Positions 9,918-18,200 of a stretch of 64,000 bases of DNA are shown piece after piece; position 1 is the stretch's first letter, and every line of letters starts with the position of its first letter. Source of the DNA: Amycolatopsis nivea. GTDB lineage: Bacteria > Actinomycetota > Actinomycetes > Mycobacteriales > Pseudonocardiaceae. Made by a program: the position numbers and the translations under genes. The notes beneath the pieces are model-generated. The model was not told the origin of the DNA and did not search any database. It saw nothing but the letters and a program-made list of their open reading frames with translations. The stretch is from contig NZ_SDLT01000026.1 of the NCBI RefSeq assembly GCF_004522235.1, forward strand, positions 51,481-115,480. The letters are read 5' to 3'.

Positions 9918-9934
9918 GGTTAGAGTCTGTAACC
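9918..9934. promoter_or_regulatory. Palindrome at the TetR start codon (probable autoregulatory operator)
   Basis: GGTTAGAGTCTGTAACC has perfect five-base arms and ends one base before the ATG of the TetR gene. It covers a TAGAGT -10-like box at 9921-9926, so the transcript is probably leaderless and self-repressed. It differs from the five-site operator family. Confidence 0.55.
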
Positions 9935-10525
9935 ATGCCGAAGGTCATCGATCACGATCAGCGACGACGGGAGATCGTCGAGGTCGCCAAAAAGCTGATC
10001 ATCGAGGGCGGGTTCGAGGCTGCCACGATGCGCAGCATCGTGACCGCGGCCGGGTTCGCGAACGGTGCCCTCAAGCATTACTTCCCCAGCAAGGACAGCA
10101 TCATCGCGGCTACGTTCGAGAGCGTGCTGCAGGAGACTTCGCAGCGGATGTCCGAACTGGATCCTTCGCTCGGGCCCATGGAGTCGCTGCGGGGGTTTGT
10201 CGAGGCGGCGATTCCGTTCGACGAGCATCAGATCGCGTCGGCTCGGGTTTTGCTGGTGTTGTGGGAGCATTCCGTGGCTAATCCGGAGCTTGCTCGGCAG
10301 TATCGGGATTTGCTCAATAGCTGGCGGGGGGAGTTGACGGTTCGGATCGCTGCTGCTCGGGGGAAGGGGGAGGCTTCGGAGGCTCCGGTTATCGGGGTGC
10401 TGGCGGATGAGATTATCGCGGTTTCCATCGGGGCTAATGTGACTAGTTTGATGCATCCGGTGGGGGAGGTTGCGGAGCGGTATCGGGGGTATGTGGACGG
10501 GTTGATGGCTCGGATTGGGGATTGA
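9935..10525 (+). CDS. TetR family transcriptional regulator
   Basis: A 196-residue dimeric repressor. The N-terminal HTH is clear: RRREIVEVAKKLIIEGGFEAATMRSIVTAAGFANGALKHYF with the typical KHYFPSKD ending. The C-terminal ligand domain carries no family-specific motif I recognise. The ATG directly follows the GGTTA/TAACC palindrome, which suggests autoregulation and a leaderless mRNA. It is the only regulator inside the group of genes that shares operator sites 1-5, so it is the first candidate for binding them, although its own promoter palindrome differs. Third-position codon bias weakens in its second half compared with upstream genes. Confidence 0.88.
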   Translation: MPKVIDHDQRRREIVEVAKKLIIEGGFEAATMRSIVTAAGFANGALKHYFPSKDSIIAATFESVLQETSQRMSELDPSLGPMESLRGFVEAAIPFDEHQIASARVLLVLWEHSVANPELARQYRDLLNSWRGELTVRIAAARGKGEASEAPVIGVLADEIIAVSIGANVTSLMHPVGEVAERYRGYVDGLMARIGD

Positions 10526-10610
10526 GTTCTCCTTTTCTTTGGCTCGTCGCCTGGCGGTGACATTGCGTGCTTTGGTTGCGTGGGGCACCCCGAAGCTTGA
10601 TTGTGATGAC

Positions 10611-10665
10611 GGTCCGGGGGTGCTTGTCAAGGCTGGAAAGATGCCTTGACAAGCACCCCCGGACC
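10611..10665. repeat. Perfect 23-bp inverted repeat with 9-base loop
   Basis: The arms (10611-10633 and 10643-10665) are exact reverse complements around the loop TGGAAAGAT. The left arm begins GGTCCGGGGGTGCTTG. No T-tract follows. It lies downstream of the TetR gene and could terminate its transcript, or it may be a dispersed hairpin element. Confidence 0.75.
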
Positions 10666-10700
10666 GCATTGTGGCTTCGTATCGGGGTGCGGGGGAGGTG

Positions 10701-10790
10701 TGGGTGCCTCGATTGTTGGGTGTATTGGCTGCGGTTTTCGAGGGCTGGGTGCCTCGATGCGTTGGGTGCATTGGCTGCGGTTTCGGGCGC
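10701..10790. repeat. 45-bp tandem direct repeat, two units
   Basis: Units 10701-10745 and 10746-10790 both begin TGGGTGCCTCGAT and share TTGGGTG(T/C)ATTGGCTGCGG. They differ by a few substitutions and compensating indels. They are non-coding, and their function is unknown. Confidence 0.75.
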
Positions 10791-10850
10791 GCGGGGTGGG
10801 TGCGTGGCTGGGTTGGATTCGGCGGGCGGCGGTTGGGGTGGGGTTAGCGC

Positions 10851-10940
10851 CCCAATGTGGCATTGGGTGCGTCAGATGCACCCAATGTGGCGTTCGGTGC
10901 GTCGCATGCAACCAATGCCGCATTGGGGGCGCATCCTGGC
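10851..10940. repeat. 30-bp tandem repeat, three units with internal palindromes
   Basis: Units 10851-10880, 10881-10910 and 10911-10940 have the form CCCAATGTGGC(A/G)TT(G/C)GGTGCG, then a 9-10 base tail. Inside, CCCAATG-TGG-CATTGGG forms a short hairpin. The third unit is the most diverged. There is no coding signal on either strand. Confidence 0.75.
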
Positions 10941-10958
10941 GGGCGGTGCGGGGCGGGC

Positions 10959-11073
10959 CGTGAAGGGCTCCTTGAGGGAATCTAGGTCCGTGAAGGGGTC
11001 CCTCACGTACGGCGGCGGGCGGGTCGTGAGGGGAACCCTGAGGGAATCAGAGTCAATGAGGGTGGCCCTCACG
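10959..11073. repeat. Two adjacent degraded copies of the GAGGGAATC palindromic element
   Basis: Element 10959-11007 starts CGTGAAGGGCTCC and ends CCCTCACG. Element 11025-11073 starts CGTGAGGGGAACC and ends CCCTCACG. Both keep a GAGGGAATC core, but their right arms no longer pair perfectly. They are related to the intact palindromes at 1590 and 56499. The whole 10526-11099 interval has no gene. Confidence 0.65.
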
Positions 11074-11099
11074 CAAAGCTGGACCAGCTGACGGGTTTT

Positions 11100-11115
11100 G
11101 TCTACGATTGTAGAA
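11100..11115. promoter_or_regulatory. Operator site 5, abutting the hydrolase start codon
   Basis: GTCTACGATTGTAGAA has perfect inner arms TCTAC/GTAGA. The last A is the first base of the ATG at 11115. TACGAT at 11103-11108 fits a -10 for a leaderless transcript. With its flanks it matches site 3 at about 16 of 22 positions by hand alignment. Confidence 0.6.
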
Positions 11116-11843
11116 TGACTTCCGCGTTTCCGGTCACCCGTACGCTTTCCCGTCGTCCTGTCACCGGGCCTCCGGTTGTGTTGATTCATGGGTTCGCATC
11201 TTCGGCCGCGTGTGATTGGCCTGCGGAGTACTGGGCCGATCCGCTGGCGGCTGCCGGGCGGGAGACGGTTGTGGTGCATTTGCCGGGGCATCCTGGCGGG
11301 CCCAAGGTCGCGGAGGCCGAGGAGGTGACCTCGAGCCGGGTGGTCGACGCGTTGGCGGAATGTGCTGGTGCGGAAGAGGTCGACGTCGTCGGGTATTCGC
11401 TCGGGGCGCGGCTTGCGTGGGATCTCGCGGCGCATCCCAAGGTGTCCGTGCGGCGGTTGGTGCTGGGCGGGTTGAGTCCGCAGGAACCGTTCGCAGCGGT
11501 TGATCTCGGGGCGGCGCGGCTGGCCGTCCAGGGCGGGCCAGTGCCGGACGATCCGCTTACTGGGGCGATCACGGCGATGGCGGCGGCGGGGGACGCGGAG
11601 TCGCTGCTGAATCTCGTCGAGGGGTTGGCGAGCGAACCGTTCGATCCGGGGGCGGGGGTTCCGCAGGTGCCGACGTTGTTCCTCGCCGGGTGGCAGGACT
11701 TCATGGCGCACGGGATCGAGCAGCTCGTGGCGCGGGTGCCGGGTGCGCGGCTGCGGCAGGTCGCGGGGGATCACCGCGGTGCGTTGGTGGGGGTCGAGCT
11801 GCGGGAGGCGGTGTTCGACTTCCTCGGGGCCGAGGCCGGCTGA
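11115..11843 (+). CDS. Alpha/beta hydrolase
   Basis: A 242-residue cytosolic serine hydrolase. The oxyanion motif is LIHGFASS near residue 24, the nucleophile is Ser in GYSLGA, the acid is probably the Asp in AGWQDF and the His is in GDHRGA. The size is typical of carboxylesterase/MenH-like members. The ATG sits inside operator site 5 and no ribosome binding site is present, so it is probably translated from a leaderless mRNA under the same control as the amidohydrolase and importer. An ester- or amide-cleaving role in that pathway is an inference. Confidence 0.88.
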   Translation: MTSAFPVTRTLSRRPVTGPPVVLIHGFASSAACDWPAEYWADPLAAAGRETVVVHLPGHPGGPKVAEAEEVTSSRVVDALAECAGAEEVDVVGYSLGARLAWDLAAHPKVSVRRLVLGGLSPQEPFAAVDLGAARLAVQGGPVPDDPLTGAITAMAAAGDAESLLNLVEGLASEPFDPGAGVPQVPTLFLAGWQDFMAHGIEQLVARVPGARLRQVAGDHRGALVGVELREAVFDFLGAEAG

Positions 11844-11888
11844 GGCGCCGAAATGGCCTGAGCGGCCCAGTCGTGCCAGCCTGGGGCC

Positions 11889-12395
11889 ATGACGACACCG
11901 GCGCAGCTCCGCAGAACCGCCCTGTCCTACCCGGAAACGGCCGAGCTGGCCGTTGACGGCACGGTCGCGTTCACGGTGCAGGGCAAGGAATTCGCCGCCC
12001 TGCGACCGGATCGGCAGGTCGTGCTCCGGATGACCCCGTCCGATGTGGACGAACTGCGCGCCGCCCACCCGACCGCCCGCCGCGTCGCCAGGGCGGGGGC
12101 CCGGTTGCCGATCGCGGACCTCAACGGGCAGCAGCTCAACCACTGGGTCCGCCGCGCGTGGCTGGCCCGGGCGCCGAAGCGCCTGGCGGCCCCGGTGGCT
12201 GCGGCCGGGACGGCCGTGGCGGGGCAGGTGGGGGACTTGCCGAAGGCGATCGGCAGCCCGGCCACCCGGGCACTGCACGGTGCGGGGATCACGACGCTGG
12301 CACAGACCGCCGAGTGGACCGACGCGGAGTTGCTCGCCCTGCACGGCGTGGGTCCGAAGGCGGTGCGGCTCCTTCGCGAGGAGGCGCAACACTAG
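11889..12395 (+). CDS. YjbR-like N-terminal domain with C-terminal helix-hairpin-helix
   Basis: A 168-residue protein. Residues 1-95 (ALSYPETAEL, FTVQGKEFAALR, VVLRMTPSDVDELRAAHP, LNGQQLNHWVRRAWLARAPKR) resemble the MmcQ/YjbR (CyaY-like) fold of small actinobacterial proteins. Residues 118-166 (SPATRALHGAGITTLAQTAEWTDAELLALHGVGPKAVRLL) form a helix-hairpin-helix pair with the GVGPKA hairpin used for sequence-independent nucleic-acid contact. It is a likely DNA-associated protein of unknown job. The ATG follows a TAGCCT-like region without a clear ribosome binding site. It does not obviously belong to either neighbouring module. Confidence 0.7.
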   Translation: MTTPAQLRRTALSYPETAELAVDGTVAFTVQGKEFAALRPDRQVVLRMTPSDVDELRAAHPTARRVARAGARLPIADLNGQQLNHWVRRAWLARAPKRLAAPVAAAGTAVAGQVGDLPKAIGSPATRALHGAGITTLAQTAEWTDAELLALHGVGPKAVRLLREEAQH

Positions 12396-12417
12396 AACTG
12401 GGCGCTCGCGGATGCGG

Positions 12418-13626
12418 TCAGCGGCGCAGTCGGACGGCCGCGGCCATAAGCGGTGTCAGAACGGCGGTTGCTGCGGCCCCGAGCGGGGTGTTCGTGGCGA
12501 GGATCCCTTTGACCGTCTTCATCGCCAGGGTCAGCACCTCGCTGCCGCGTTGGCGCATCTCGGCTTCGAACCGTTCGACGGCGGTGCTGCAGTCGGTCTC
12601 GGACAGGTGCTTCACTAGGCTCGCGGCGTCGCGAATCGCCGCGCCCGCGCCCATTCCCGCGGTGGGCGGGGTGGCGTGGACGGCGTCGCCAAGGGCGGTG
12701 ATCCGGCCTGCGGGCCAGGGCGCGAGATCGGCGGCCCGGGTGGAGGCGGCGTTGAACCGGAAGGCGGCGACGCTGTCCGGGCCGGCCTTGGCGATGACCT
12801 CCAGGCTCCGCTCGGCCCAGCGTCGCTCGCGGAAGGTATCCAGGAGTGCGGTCTGCAGTTCGCGGCCGCGCAGGGTGCGCAGGGAGTCGGCGGGGTCGGG
12901 GAGCATCGCGCCCCAGATGTAGGTCGGTCCGGTGGTGACGGACATCCGGAGTTCGGGAGCGTCAAGCGCGGCATTGCCTACTGGGTCGAGGAAACCGACG
13001 TAGAGAGCAGCCCCGTGCGGTGCGATGGCGGTGCCGGAACGCGAGCGCAAGCGTTGCTGTTCGGCAGGGCTCAGGTCGGCGCGGCGGGTGCGGCCGGAGA
13101 ATCCGATGATGCCTGCCGGACTGTTCGTCGGGCCGCCCGCCAAGTGCCGGGCGACCACCGAATGGGCGCCGTCCGCGCCTACCACCAGGTCTGCTGAGAC
13201 GGGTGCGGCATCGGCGAACAACACTCGGGGACCTTCCTGGCTGACGCCGGACACCGTGCGGCCCAAGTGCAAGTCGTCGCCGACGGCTTCGGCCAGCAGC
13301 GCGCGCAAGGTGATCCGGTCGATGTCCACGCCGCCGCTGTCGCTCAGATCCGGACCCTGCCAGAGAAGCCGGCCGCGGCGGTCCCAGAACGCGTCGCGCT
13401 CGCGCAGCCGCAGCGCCGAGCCGGACGCGAGCAACCGCTGCATGATCTTCGGTTCCACCAATTCCGTCAGCGCGGATTGCGCCCGGTCGTCCAGCGTGAG
13501 GTGGTAACCGCCGGTCGCGGTCACGTCGGTGTGGCGGTCGAACACCGTCACCTCGAATCCCCGGCGGCGCAAGCCCGCGCCCAATGCCAGTCCGCCGATT
13601 CCGCCGCCGACTACCGCTACTCGCAT
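12418..13626 (-). CDS. FAD-dependent monooxygenase (PHBH/UbiH-like)
   Basis: A 402-residue flavoprotein hydroxylase: the FAD-binding GGGIGG at residues 7-12, the RGFEVTVFDRH second strand, the DG motif in VVGADGAHSVVARHL, and the GD motif ALGDAVHATPPTAGMGAGAAIRDA that contacts the FAD ribityl chain. Members hydroxylate aromatic or polyketide-like substrates with NAD(P)H and O2. The ATG at 13626 has AAGGA upstream. It is divergent from the WYL regulator at 13708, with a palindrome between them, so the regulator probably controls it. The substrate is unknown, and it could equally act in resistance by modifying an antibiotic. Confidence 0.88.
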   Translation of the reverse strand: MRVAVVGGGIGGLALGAGLRRRGFEVTVFDRHTDVTATGGYHLTLDDRAQSALTELVEPKIMQRLLASGSALRLRERDAFWDRRGRLLWQGPDLSDSGGVDIDRITLRALLAEAVGDDLHLGRTVSGVSQEGPRVLFADAAPVSADLVVGADGAHSVVARHLAGGPTNSPAGIIGFSGRTRRADLSPAEQQRLRSRSGTAIAPHGAALYVGFLDPVGNAALDAPELRMSVTTGPTYIWGAMLPDPADSLRTLRGRELQTALLDTFRERRWAERSLEVIAKAGPDSVAAFRFNAASTRAADLAPWPAGRITALGDAVHATPPTAGMGAGAAIRDAASLVKHLSETDCSTAVERFEAEMRQRGSEVLTLAMKTVKGILATNTPLGAAATAVLTPLMAAAVRLRR

Positions 13627-13671
13627 GTCTGTCCTTCCGCTCTTCCTGGAACGGAACCGACCTTGCCCGGG

Positions 13672-13696
13672 GTACTGGACACCGAGTGGCCAGTAC
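13672..13696. promoter_or_regulatory. Palindromic operator between the FAD monooxygenase and the WYL regulator
   Basis: GTACTGG and CCAGTAC are perfect seven-base arms separated by 11 bases. The site lies in an 81-base divergent intergenic region and ends 11 bases before the regulator's ATG. It is a likely binding site for that regulator. Confidence 0.6.
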
Positions 13697-13707
13697 ATGA
13701 TGAGGCG

Positions 13708-14700
13708 ATGGCGAACACCTCGCACCGCGCGCTCCGGTTGCTGTCCCTGCTCGGCTCCGGACGGGTGTGGCCGCTGCGCGAACTCGCAGCGCGGCTCGAG
13801 GCGAGCGAACGCACCGTCCGCCGTGACATCGAAACCCTGCGCGGACTTGACTACTCGATCGCGACCGTGCACGGTCCCGACGGCGGCTACCGTCTCGGCA
13901 GCGGAAACACGTTGCCGCCGTTGCTGTTCGACCACGACCAGGCCCTCGCGGTGGCGGTAGCGCTGCAGACCGCGCCCAGCACGATGTTCGGGCTGGGCGA
14001 CGACGCTTCCCGCGCCCTTTCGACGCTGCACCAGGTCATGCCGCCTGCGCTCCGGGCCTCGATGGAATCCCTGCGCCTGACCCGGCTGCGCAACTACTGG
14101 GAGTTTCCCGGACCGCCGATCGATCCGGAGGCGCTCACCGCCGTCGGAACCGCGGTGCGCCGCCGTCGCGTGCTCACCGCCGAAATCCTGCGCCCGGACG
14201 GCAGCCGACCCCATCCCGGCGACGCCGACTTCCAGCCTGCCCACCGGATCGAGCCGCACCACTTGGTCGTCTGGGCCGCGCGGTGGTACCTGGTCGCGTA
14301 CGACCGCACCGACAGCCAATGGCGAGTGCACCGGGTCGACCGGCTGCGTCCCCGGCCGACCACGGCGCGGTTCGCCGCCCGCGAGTTCCCGGTCGACGAT
14401 CTGGCCCAGTTCGTGATGGGCACGCACGACCGCGGCGACAGCCCGGAGGAGTGGCCGTGCACCGGCTCCGCCCGGCTCAACCTCCCGGCGGAGGTGGTGG
14501 CCCGCTGGGCGCCGGGCGGGTCGGTCGTCGAACACCTCGACGGCCAGCATTCGCGGCTCACGCTCGGCGCTTGGTCGTGGGCCGGGATCGCCGGGATTCT
14601 GGCCACTTTCGATGCCGAAATGACGGACGTCCGGCCGGTGGAACTCGGGGAAGCTTGCCGTCGGCTTGCCCAACGGTGGGTCAAAATCGAGGCCGAGTAA
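13708..14700 (+). CDS. WYL domain-containing transcriptional regulator (YafY/DeoR-like HTH)
   Basis: A 330-residue regulator. The N-terminal winged HTH is ALRLLSLLGSGRVWPLRELAARLEASERTVRRDIETLRGLDY with the wing VHGPDGGYRLG. The central WYL domain contains HHLVVWAARWYLVAYDRTDSQWRVHRVDRL, which carries the name-giving W-Y-L. The C-terminal WCX region ends QRWVKIEAE. WYL domains sense small ligands or nucleic acid. The ATG follows GAGGCG. It is divergent from the FAD monooxygenase, the usual arrangement of a regulator with its target. Confidence 0.9.
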   Translation: MANTSHRALRLLSLLGSGRVWPLRELAARLEASERTVRRDIETLRGLDYSIATVHGPDGGYRLGSGNTLPPLLFDHDQALAVAVALQTAPSTMFGLGDDASRALSTLHQVMPPALRASMESLRLTRLRNYWEFPGPPIDPEALTAVGTAVRRRRVLTAEILRPDGSRPHPGDADFQPAHRIEPHHLVVWAARWYLVAYDRTDSQWRVHRVDRLRPRPTTARFAAREFPVDDLAQFVMGTHDRGDSPEEWPCTGSARLNLPAEVVARWAPGGSVVEHLDGQHSRLTLGAWSWAGIAGILATFDAEMTDVRPVELGEACRRLAQRWVKIEAE

Positions 14701-14703
14701 GCG

Positions 14704-15342
14704 TTAGTGCTCCGCTGAATCCGCCCCCGTAGGCGCGGGATCCGGCGGGTCTCCCTCAAAGCCGTTCGCCCAGTAACGGCCGCGCAGCGAAAGGTTCTGC
14801 AGCATCCCGGTGGCCTCTTCCGCCGACATCGGCGCCGGGTCCGTTTCCAGCCACCAACGCAGGACGGCCAGCTGTTCCCCGACCCACGCCCTGGCCAGCA
14901 CGCCGAGGTCGATGCGGGGCTTGACATCGTGGTGGTCGGCCCGGGACTTGAATACCGAGCACACCGCGTCGATGCGCGCGTCGGTGAACTGCCGCAGTGC
15001 CCGGCCGTCGCCCTCGCCGCGCAGGATGAGCAGGTACAGGTCCCGGTTCTCGCGGGCGTGGCGGAACAGTTCCAGCGCCGGTTTGCCGGTGAAGCCCACT
15101 GAGGACGCCGGGACCAGCGGGCGCAGCCGTTCGTCCAGTTCCTCCTGGAGTTCGGTGACGACGTGCCGCAGCAGGGCGTCCTTGTCCGGGTAGTGGCTGT
15201 AGAACGTCGCGCGGCCCAGGTCGGCCCGTTCGGTGATGTCCTCCACCGTCACGTTGGCGTATCCGCGTTCGAGCACCAGCGACACCAGCGCGTCGCGGAG
15301 CAGCCCGCGGGTGCGGCGGGTCCGTCGGTCAGTCGTCGGCAA
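14704..15342 (-). CDS. TetR family transcriptional regulator
   Basis: A 212-residue repressor with HTH residues RTRGLLRDALVSLVLERGYANVTVEDITERADLGRATFYSHYPDKDALL near 10-58. The start appears to be TTG at 15342, with GAAGGGGG five bases upstream; no better start is in frame. It is divergent from the acyl-CoA synthetase operon at 15454 and separated from it by a promoter region with the ACTGT/ACAGT palindrome, so it likely represses that operon in response to an acyl-CoA or related ligand. It converges with the WYL regulator, leaving only three bases between the two stop codons. Confidence 0.88.
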   Translation of the reverse strand: MPTTDRRTRRTRGLLRDALVSLVLERGYANVTVEDITERADLGRATFYSHYPDKDALLRHVVTELQEELDERLRPLVPASSVGFTGKPALELFRHARENRDLYLLILRGEGDGRALRQFTDARIDAVCSVFKSRADHHDVKPRIDLGVLARAWVGEQLAVLRWWLETDPAPMSAEEATGMLQNLSLRGRYWANGFEGDPPDPAPTGADSAEH

Positions 15343-15384
15343 GGGGCCCCCTTCGGTCGTTGCCGGCCCGAGTGTAGCGAACTG

Positions 15385-15413
15385 TTGACACCGCGACTGT
15401 TAATAGACACAGT
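15385..15413 (+). promoter_or_regulatory. Promoter/operator region of the acyl-CoA synthetase operon
   Basis: TTGACA at 15385-15390 is a consensus -35. Downstream, ACTGT-8-ACAGT (15396-15413) is a palindrome, and ACTGTT also repeats at 15381. The -10 is not clear (TAGACA at 15404 is too close). The site is probably bound by the divergent TetR. Confidence 0.4.
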
Positions 15414-15453
15414 GTTCAGCATTGGTCAATCTGACGGAAAACAGGGAGTCGGC

Positions 15454-16998
15454 GTGAACCTGGGCAGCTATGTCACCCGTGCCAGCACGTTCTGGCCCGA
15501 TCAGCAGGCGCTGGTGTGCGGGGAGCGGCGGTGGTCCTACCGCGAGCTGGAGGAGCGGACGAACCGGCTGGCGTCCGCGCTGCTCGCGTCCGGCGTCGAG
15601 CCCGGGCAGGCGGTCGCCACCTTCTCCGGCAACAGCGCGGAGCTGGTCGAGACCGAGATCGCTTGCTACAAGGGCGGTTTCCTGCGCGTGCCGATCAGCG
15701 CGCGGCTGTCCGCGGGCGAGGTCGAGCACATCCTGGCGGACGCGGACGTGCGGGTGCTGCTGGTCGACGCCGAGCACGCCGAAGCGGCGCAGAAGGCGGC
15801 TGCCGGGACGGCGTGCGCGCTGATCGACTACGACGGCCGCACGCCGGATGCCCGCTCCTATGCCGACGTGCTGGCGGCGGGGTCGCCGGAGCCGGTCGCG
15901 GTCGAGGTGAGCGCGGACGACCCGTCGGTTCTGCACTTCACTTCCGGGTCCACCGGGAAGCTCAAGGCCGCCGTGCAGACGAACGGGAACCGGCTGGCGA
16001 ACATGCGCAAGCGGCTGATGAGCCCGGAAGGCGCGCCGTCCGCGGCGGAGCGGTATCTCGCGGCCGGTCCGATCACGCACGCCACCGGAATGGGCTTGCT
16101 GGCCGCTTTCTCCCGCGGGGCGACCGCGGTGGTGCTGCCGCGGTTCGGTGCGGTGGAGTTTCTGGAAGCGGTCGAGAAGGAGCGGATCACCTCGACGTTC
16201 CTGGTGCCGGTGATGCTGAACATGGTGCTGTCGCATCCCGGCCTGGGCGACTTCGACCTCTCCTCGCTCCGCTGCCTGCGAGTGGGCGGCGCGCCGGTGT
16301 CGCCGCAGCGGTTGCGCGACGCGGTCGCGGCGTTCGGCCCGGTCGTGATGCAGGGGTACGGCCAGGGCGAGACCACCAGCGGCGTCACGGTGCTGACCTG
16401 CGCCGACGTGATGCGCGGGATCGAGGAGGACCCGGAGCTGCTGTCCTCGGCCGGGCGGCCGTTGTTCGACTCCGAGGTCCGGGTAGTCGACGACGAGGGC
16501 AGTCCGGTGCCCGCCGGCGAGCTCGGCGAGGTGGTGGTGCGCGGGCCGGACTGCGTGACCGAGTACTGGCACGAACCGGACCTGTCCGCGGAGACGTTCC
16601 GCGACGGCTGGGTCTACACCGGCGATATCGGCTACCTGCGTGCCGACGGATATCTGTTCATTGTGGACCGCAAGAAGGACATGATCATTTCCGGCGGCTA
16701 CAACATCTTCTGCACCGAAGTGGAATCCGTGCTCTACGAACATCCTGCGGTTTCCGAGGCGTGCGTGGTGGGCGTGCCCGACGAGAAGTGGGGCGAAGCG
16801 GTGAAGGCGGTTGTCGTCCGCCGTTCCGACGCGACCGCCGAGGAACTGATCGAGTTCTGCGCGGAACGGTTGGCACGCATCAAAAAACCCCGCTCGGTGG
16901 ATTTCGCCGACGAACTCCCGGTGAACCGCAACGGCAAGATCGACCGGCGCGCGGTGCGGGACCGGTATTGGGCGGGCGAAGCCCGGAAAGTCCACTGA
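15454..16998 (+). CDS. Acyl-CoA synthetase (AMP-forming, ANL superfamily)
   Basis: A 514-residue adenylating ligase that activates a carboxylic acid to its CoA thioester. The P-loop-like motif FTSGSTGKLK is near residue 165; the A5-type motif is GYGQGETT, A7 is WVYTGDIGY, A8 DRKKDMIISGGYNI, and the catalytic Lys is in NRNGKIDRR near the C-terminus. The GTG at 15454 has CAGGGAG eight bases upstream. It opens a four-gene operon (15454-20688) that also encodes an acyl-CoA dehydrogenase, an MFS transporter and a NylB-like hydrolase. The hydrolase could release the acid that this enzyme activates. The acid's identity is unknown. Confidence 0.92.
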   Translation: MNLGSYVTRASTFWPDQQALVCGERRWSYRELEERTNRLASALLASGVEPGQAVATFSGNSAELVETEIACYKGGFLRVPISARLSAGEVEHILADADVRVLLVDAEHAEAAQKAAAGTACALIDYDGRTPDARSYADVLAAGSPEPVAVEVSADDPSVLHFTSGSTGKLKAAVQTNGNRLANMRKRLMSPEGAPSAAERYLAAGPITHATGMGLLAAFSRGATAVVLPRFGAVEFLEAVEKERITSTFLVPVMLNMVLSHPGLGDFDLSSLRCLRVGGAPVSPQRLRDAVAAFGPVVMQGYGQGETTSGVTVLTCADVMRGIEEDPELLSSAGRPLFDSEVRVVDDEGSPVPAGELGEVVVRGPDCVTEYWHEPDLSAETFRDGWVYTGDIGYLRADGYLFIVDRKKDMIISGGYNIFCTEVESVLYEHPAVSEACVVGVPDEKWGEAVKAVVVRRSDATAEELIEFCAERLARIKKPRSVDFADELPVNRNGKIDRRAVRDRYWAGEARKVH

Positions 16999-17009
16999 GG
17001 AGGCCCCGC

Positions 17010-18200
17010 ATGTCCTTCACCCTCACCCCGGCCTACGACGACAACCCGCGGCTCGCGGAACTCGTCGGCCGGCTGCGCGAATACCTGGCGGGCGAACTCG
17101 CCGACTACGAGGCCACGCTCGGGCTGACCCCGGAGACCCCGCTGACCCGGGCCATGATCGAACCGGTGTGGAAACGCTGTCGCGAACTGGGTTTCTACGG
17201 CGTCCACCTGCCCAGCGAGTACGGCGGCCTCGACCTGAGCTACACCGAACTCGCTGCGCTCAAGGAGGAGGTCGGCGCGTCCGGCCGGATCCTCTACCAC
17301 TGCGTCCTCGGCGACTTCGGCGGCCCGCTGCGCGCCGGCGCGATCTTCACGACGGCCACCGAGGAACAGCGCGAGCGGTATCTGCTGCCGGTGGTCCGCG
17401 GGGAACGCGCGTGCTGTTTCTCGCTCACCGAAACCAATGCCGGGTCGGACGTGCGGGCCATGCGCACCGCGGCGACCCCGGACGGCGACGGCTGGCGGAT
17501 CAGCGGCCACAAGGTGTTCTCCTCGGCGGGACCGATCGCGGACTTCTCCGTGCTGGTCGCCCGGATGGCGGGGGAGGACGAGAGCTACTCGGCCTTCCTG
17601 GTCGACCTGGATTCGCCGGGCTGCACGGTCGCCGACGGCGAGGTTCCGATGTCCGGCCAGCACGTCGAGTCCGACATCATCCTCGACAACTGCTACGTCG
17701 GCCCGCAGCAGCTGCTCGGCCGCGTGGGGGACGGGCTGCGCATCGGGCTCGGCCGGGTCACCACCAACCGGCTGCTGCACTGCCCGACGGTGCTCGGCCA
17801 CGCCCGTCGCGCGCTGGAACTCACCATCGAATTCGCCCGCACCCGCCAGGTGTTCGGCGGCCCGCTGGCGGCGCTGCAGTCGATCCAGCACAAGATCGCC
17901 GACATGGCCACCGCGTACTACGCGGCCCGCGCGATGACGTACGACGCACTGTCCGAATTGGACTCCGGGAGCAAGCCGAGCACGGAGGCGTTCATGTGCA
18001 AACTGTTCGTGGCGGAGAACGCCTTCCGCATCGCGGACGAAGCGGTGCAGATCCACGGCAAGGCCGGGCTCGTGCGCGGGGCCGAGGTGGAGTGGCTGTT
18101 CCGGCGGCTGCGGATGTTCCGCGTGCTGACCGGATCGTCGGAGATCCAGAAGAACGGCATCGCCAAAGCCCTGCTCCAGCCGTCCGGGACGCAGCGGTGA
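17010..18200 (+). CDS. Acyl-CoA dehydrogenase
   Basis: A 396-residue flavoprotein of the ACAD family with CCFSLTETNAGSDV (FAD/substrate loop), GHKVFSSAGPIADF, the RQVFGGPLAALQSIQHKIADMAT helix and the C-terminal QIHGKAGLVRG. In most members a catalytic Glu precedes G(T/S)SEI; here the sequence is RVLTGSSEIQ, so that position is Thr. The alternative base position in the earlier GLGRVTTNRL helix is not Glu either. The enzyme may therefore use another base or do different chemistry. It lies 11 bases after the synthetase stop and overlaps the MFS gene as GTGA. Confidence 0.88.
   Translation: MSFTLTPAYDDNPRLAELVGRLREYLAGELADYEATLGLTPETPLTRAMIEPVWKRCRELGFYGVHLPSEYGGLDLSYTELAALKEEVGASGRILYHCVLGDFGGPLRAGAIFTTATEEQRERYLLPVVRGERACCFSLTETNAGSDVRAMRTAATPDGDGWRISGHKVFSSAGPIADFSVLVARMAGEDESYSAFLVDLDSPGCTVADGEVPMSGQHVESDIILDNCYVGPQQLLGRVGDGLRIGLGRVTTNRLLHCPTVLGHARRALELTIEFARTRQVFGGPLAALQSIQHKIADMATAYYAARAMTYDALSELDSGSKPSTEAFMCKLFVAENAFRIADEAVQIHGKAGLVRGAEVEWLFRRLRMFRVLTGSSEIQKNGIAKALLQPSGTQR

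Noticed and set aside
10701..10940. CRISPR-like array
   Set aside because: The units are directly adjacent tandem copies without spacers, there are only two or three of each, and no cas gene is present.
10567..11091. Plus-strand open frame of 174 codons through the repeat gap
   Set aside because: It runs through hairpins and tandem repeats, has no ribosome binding site and encodes low-complexity sequence.
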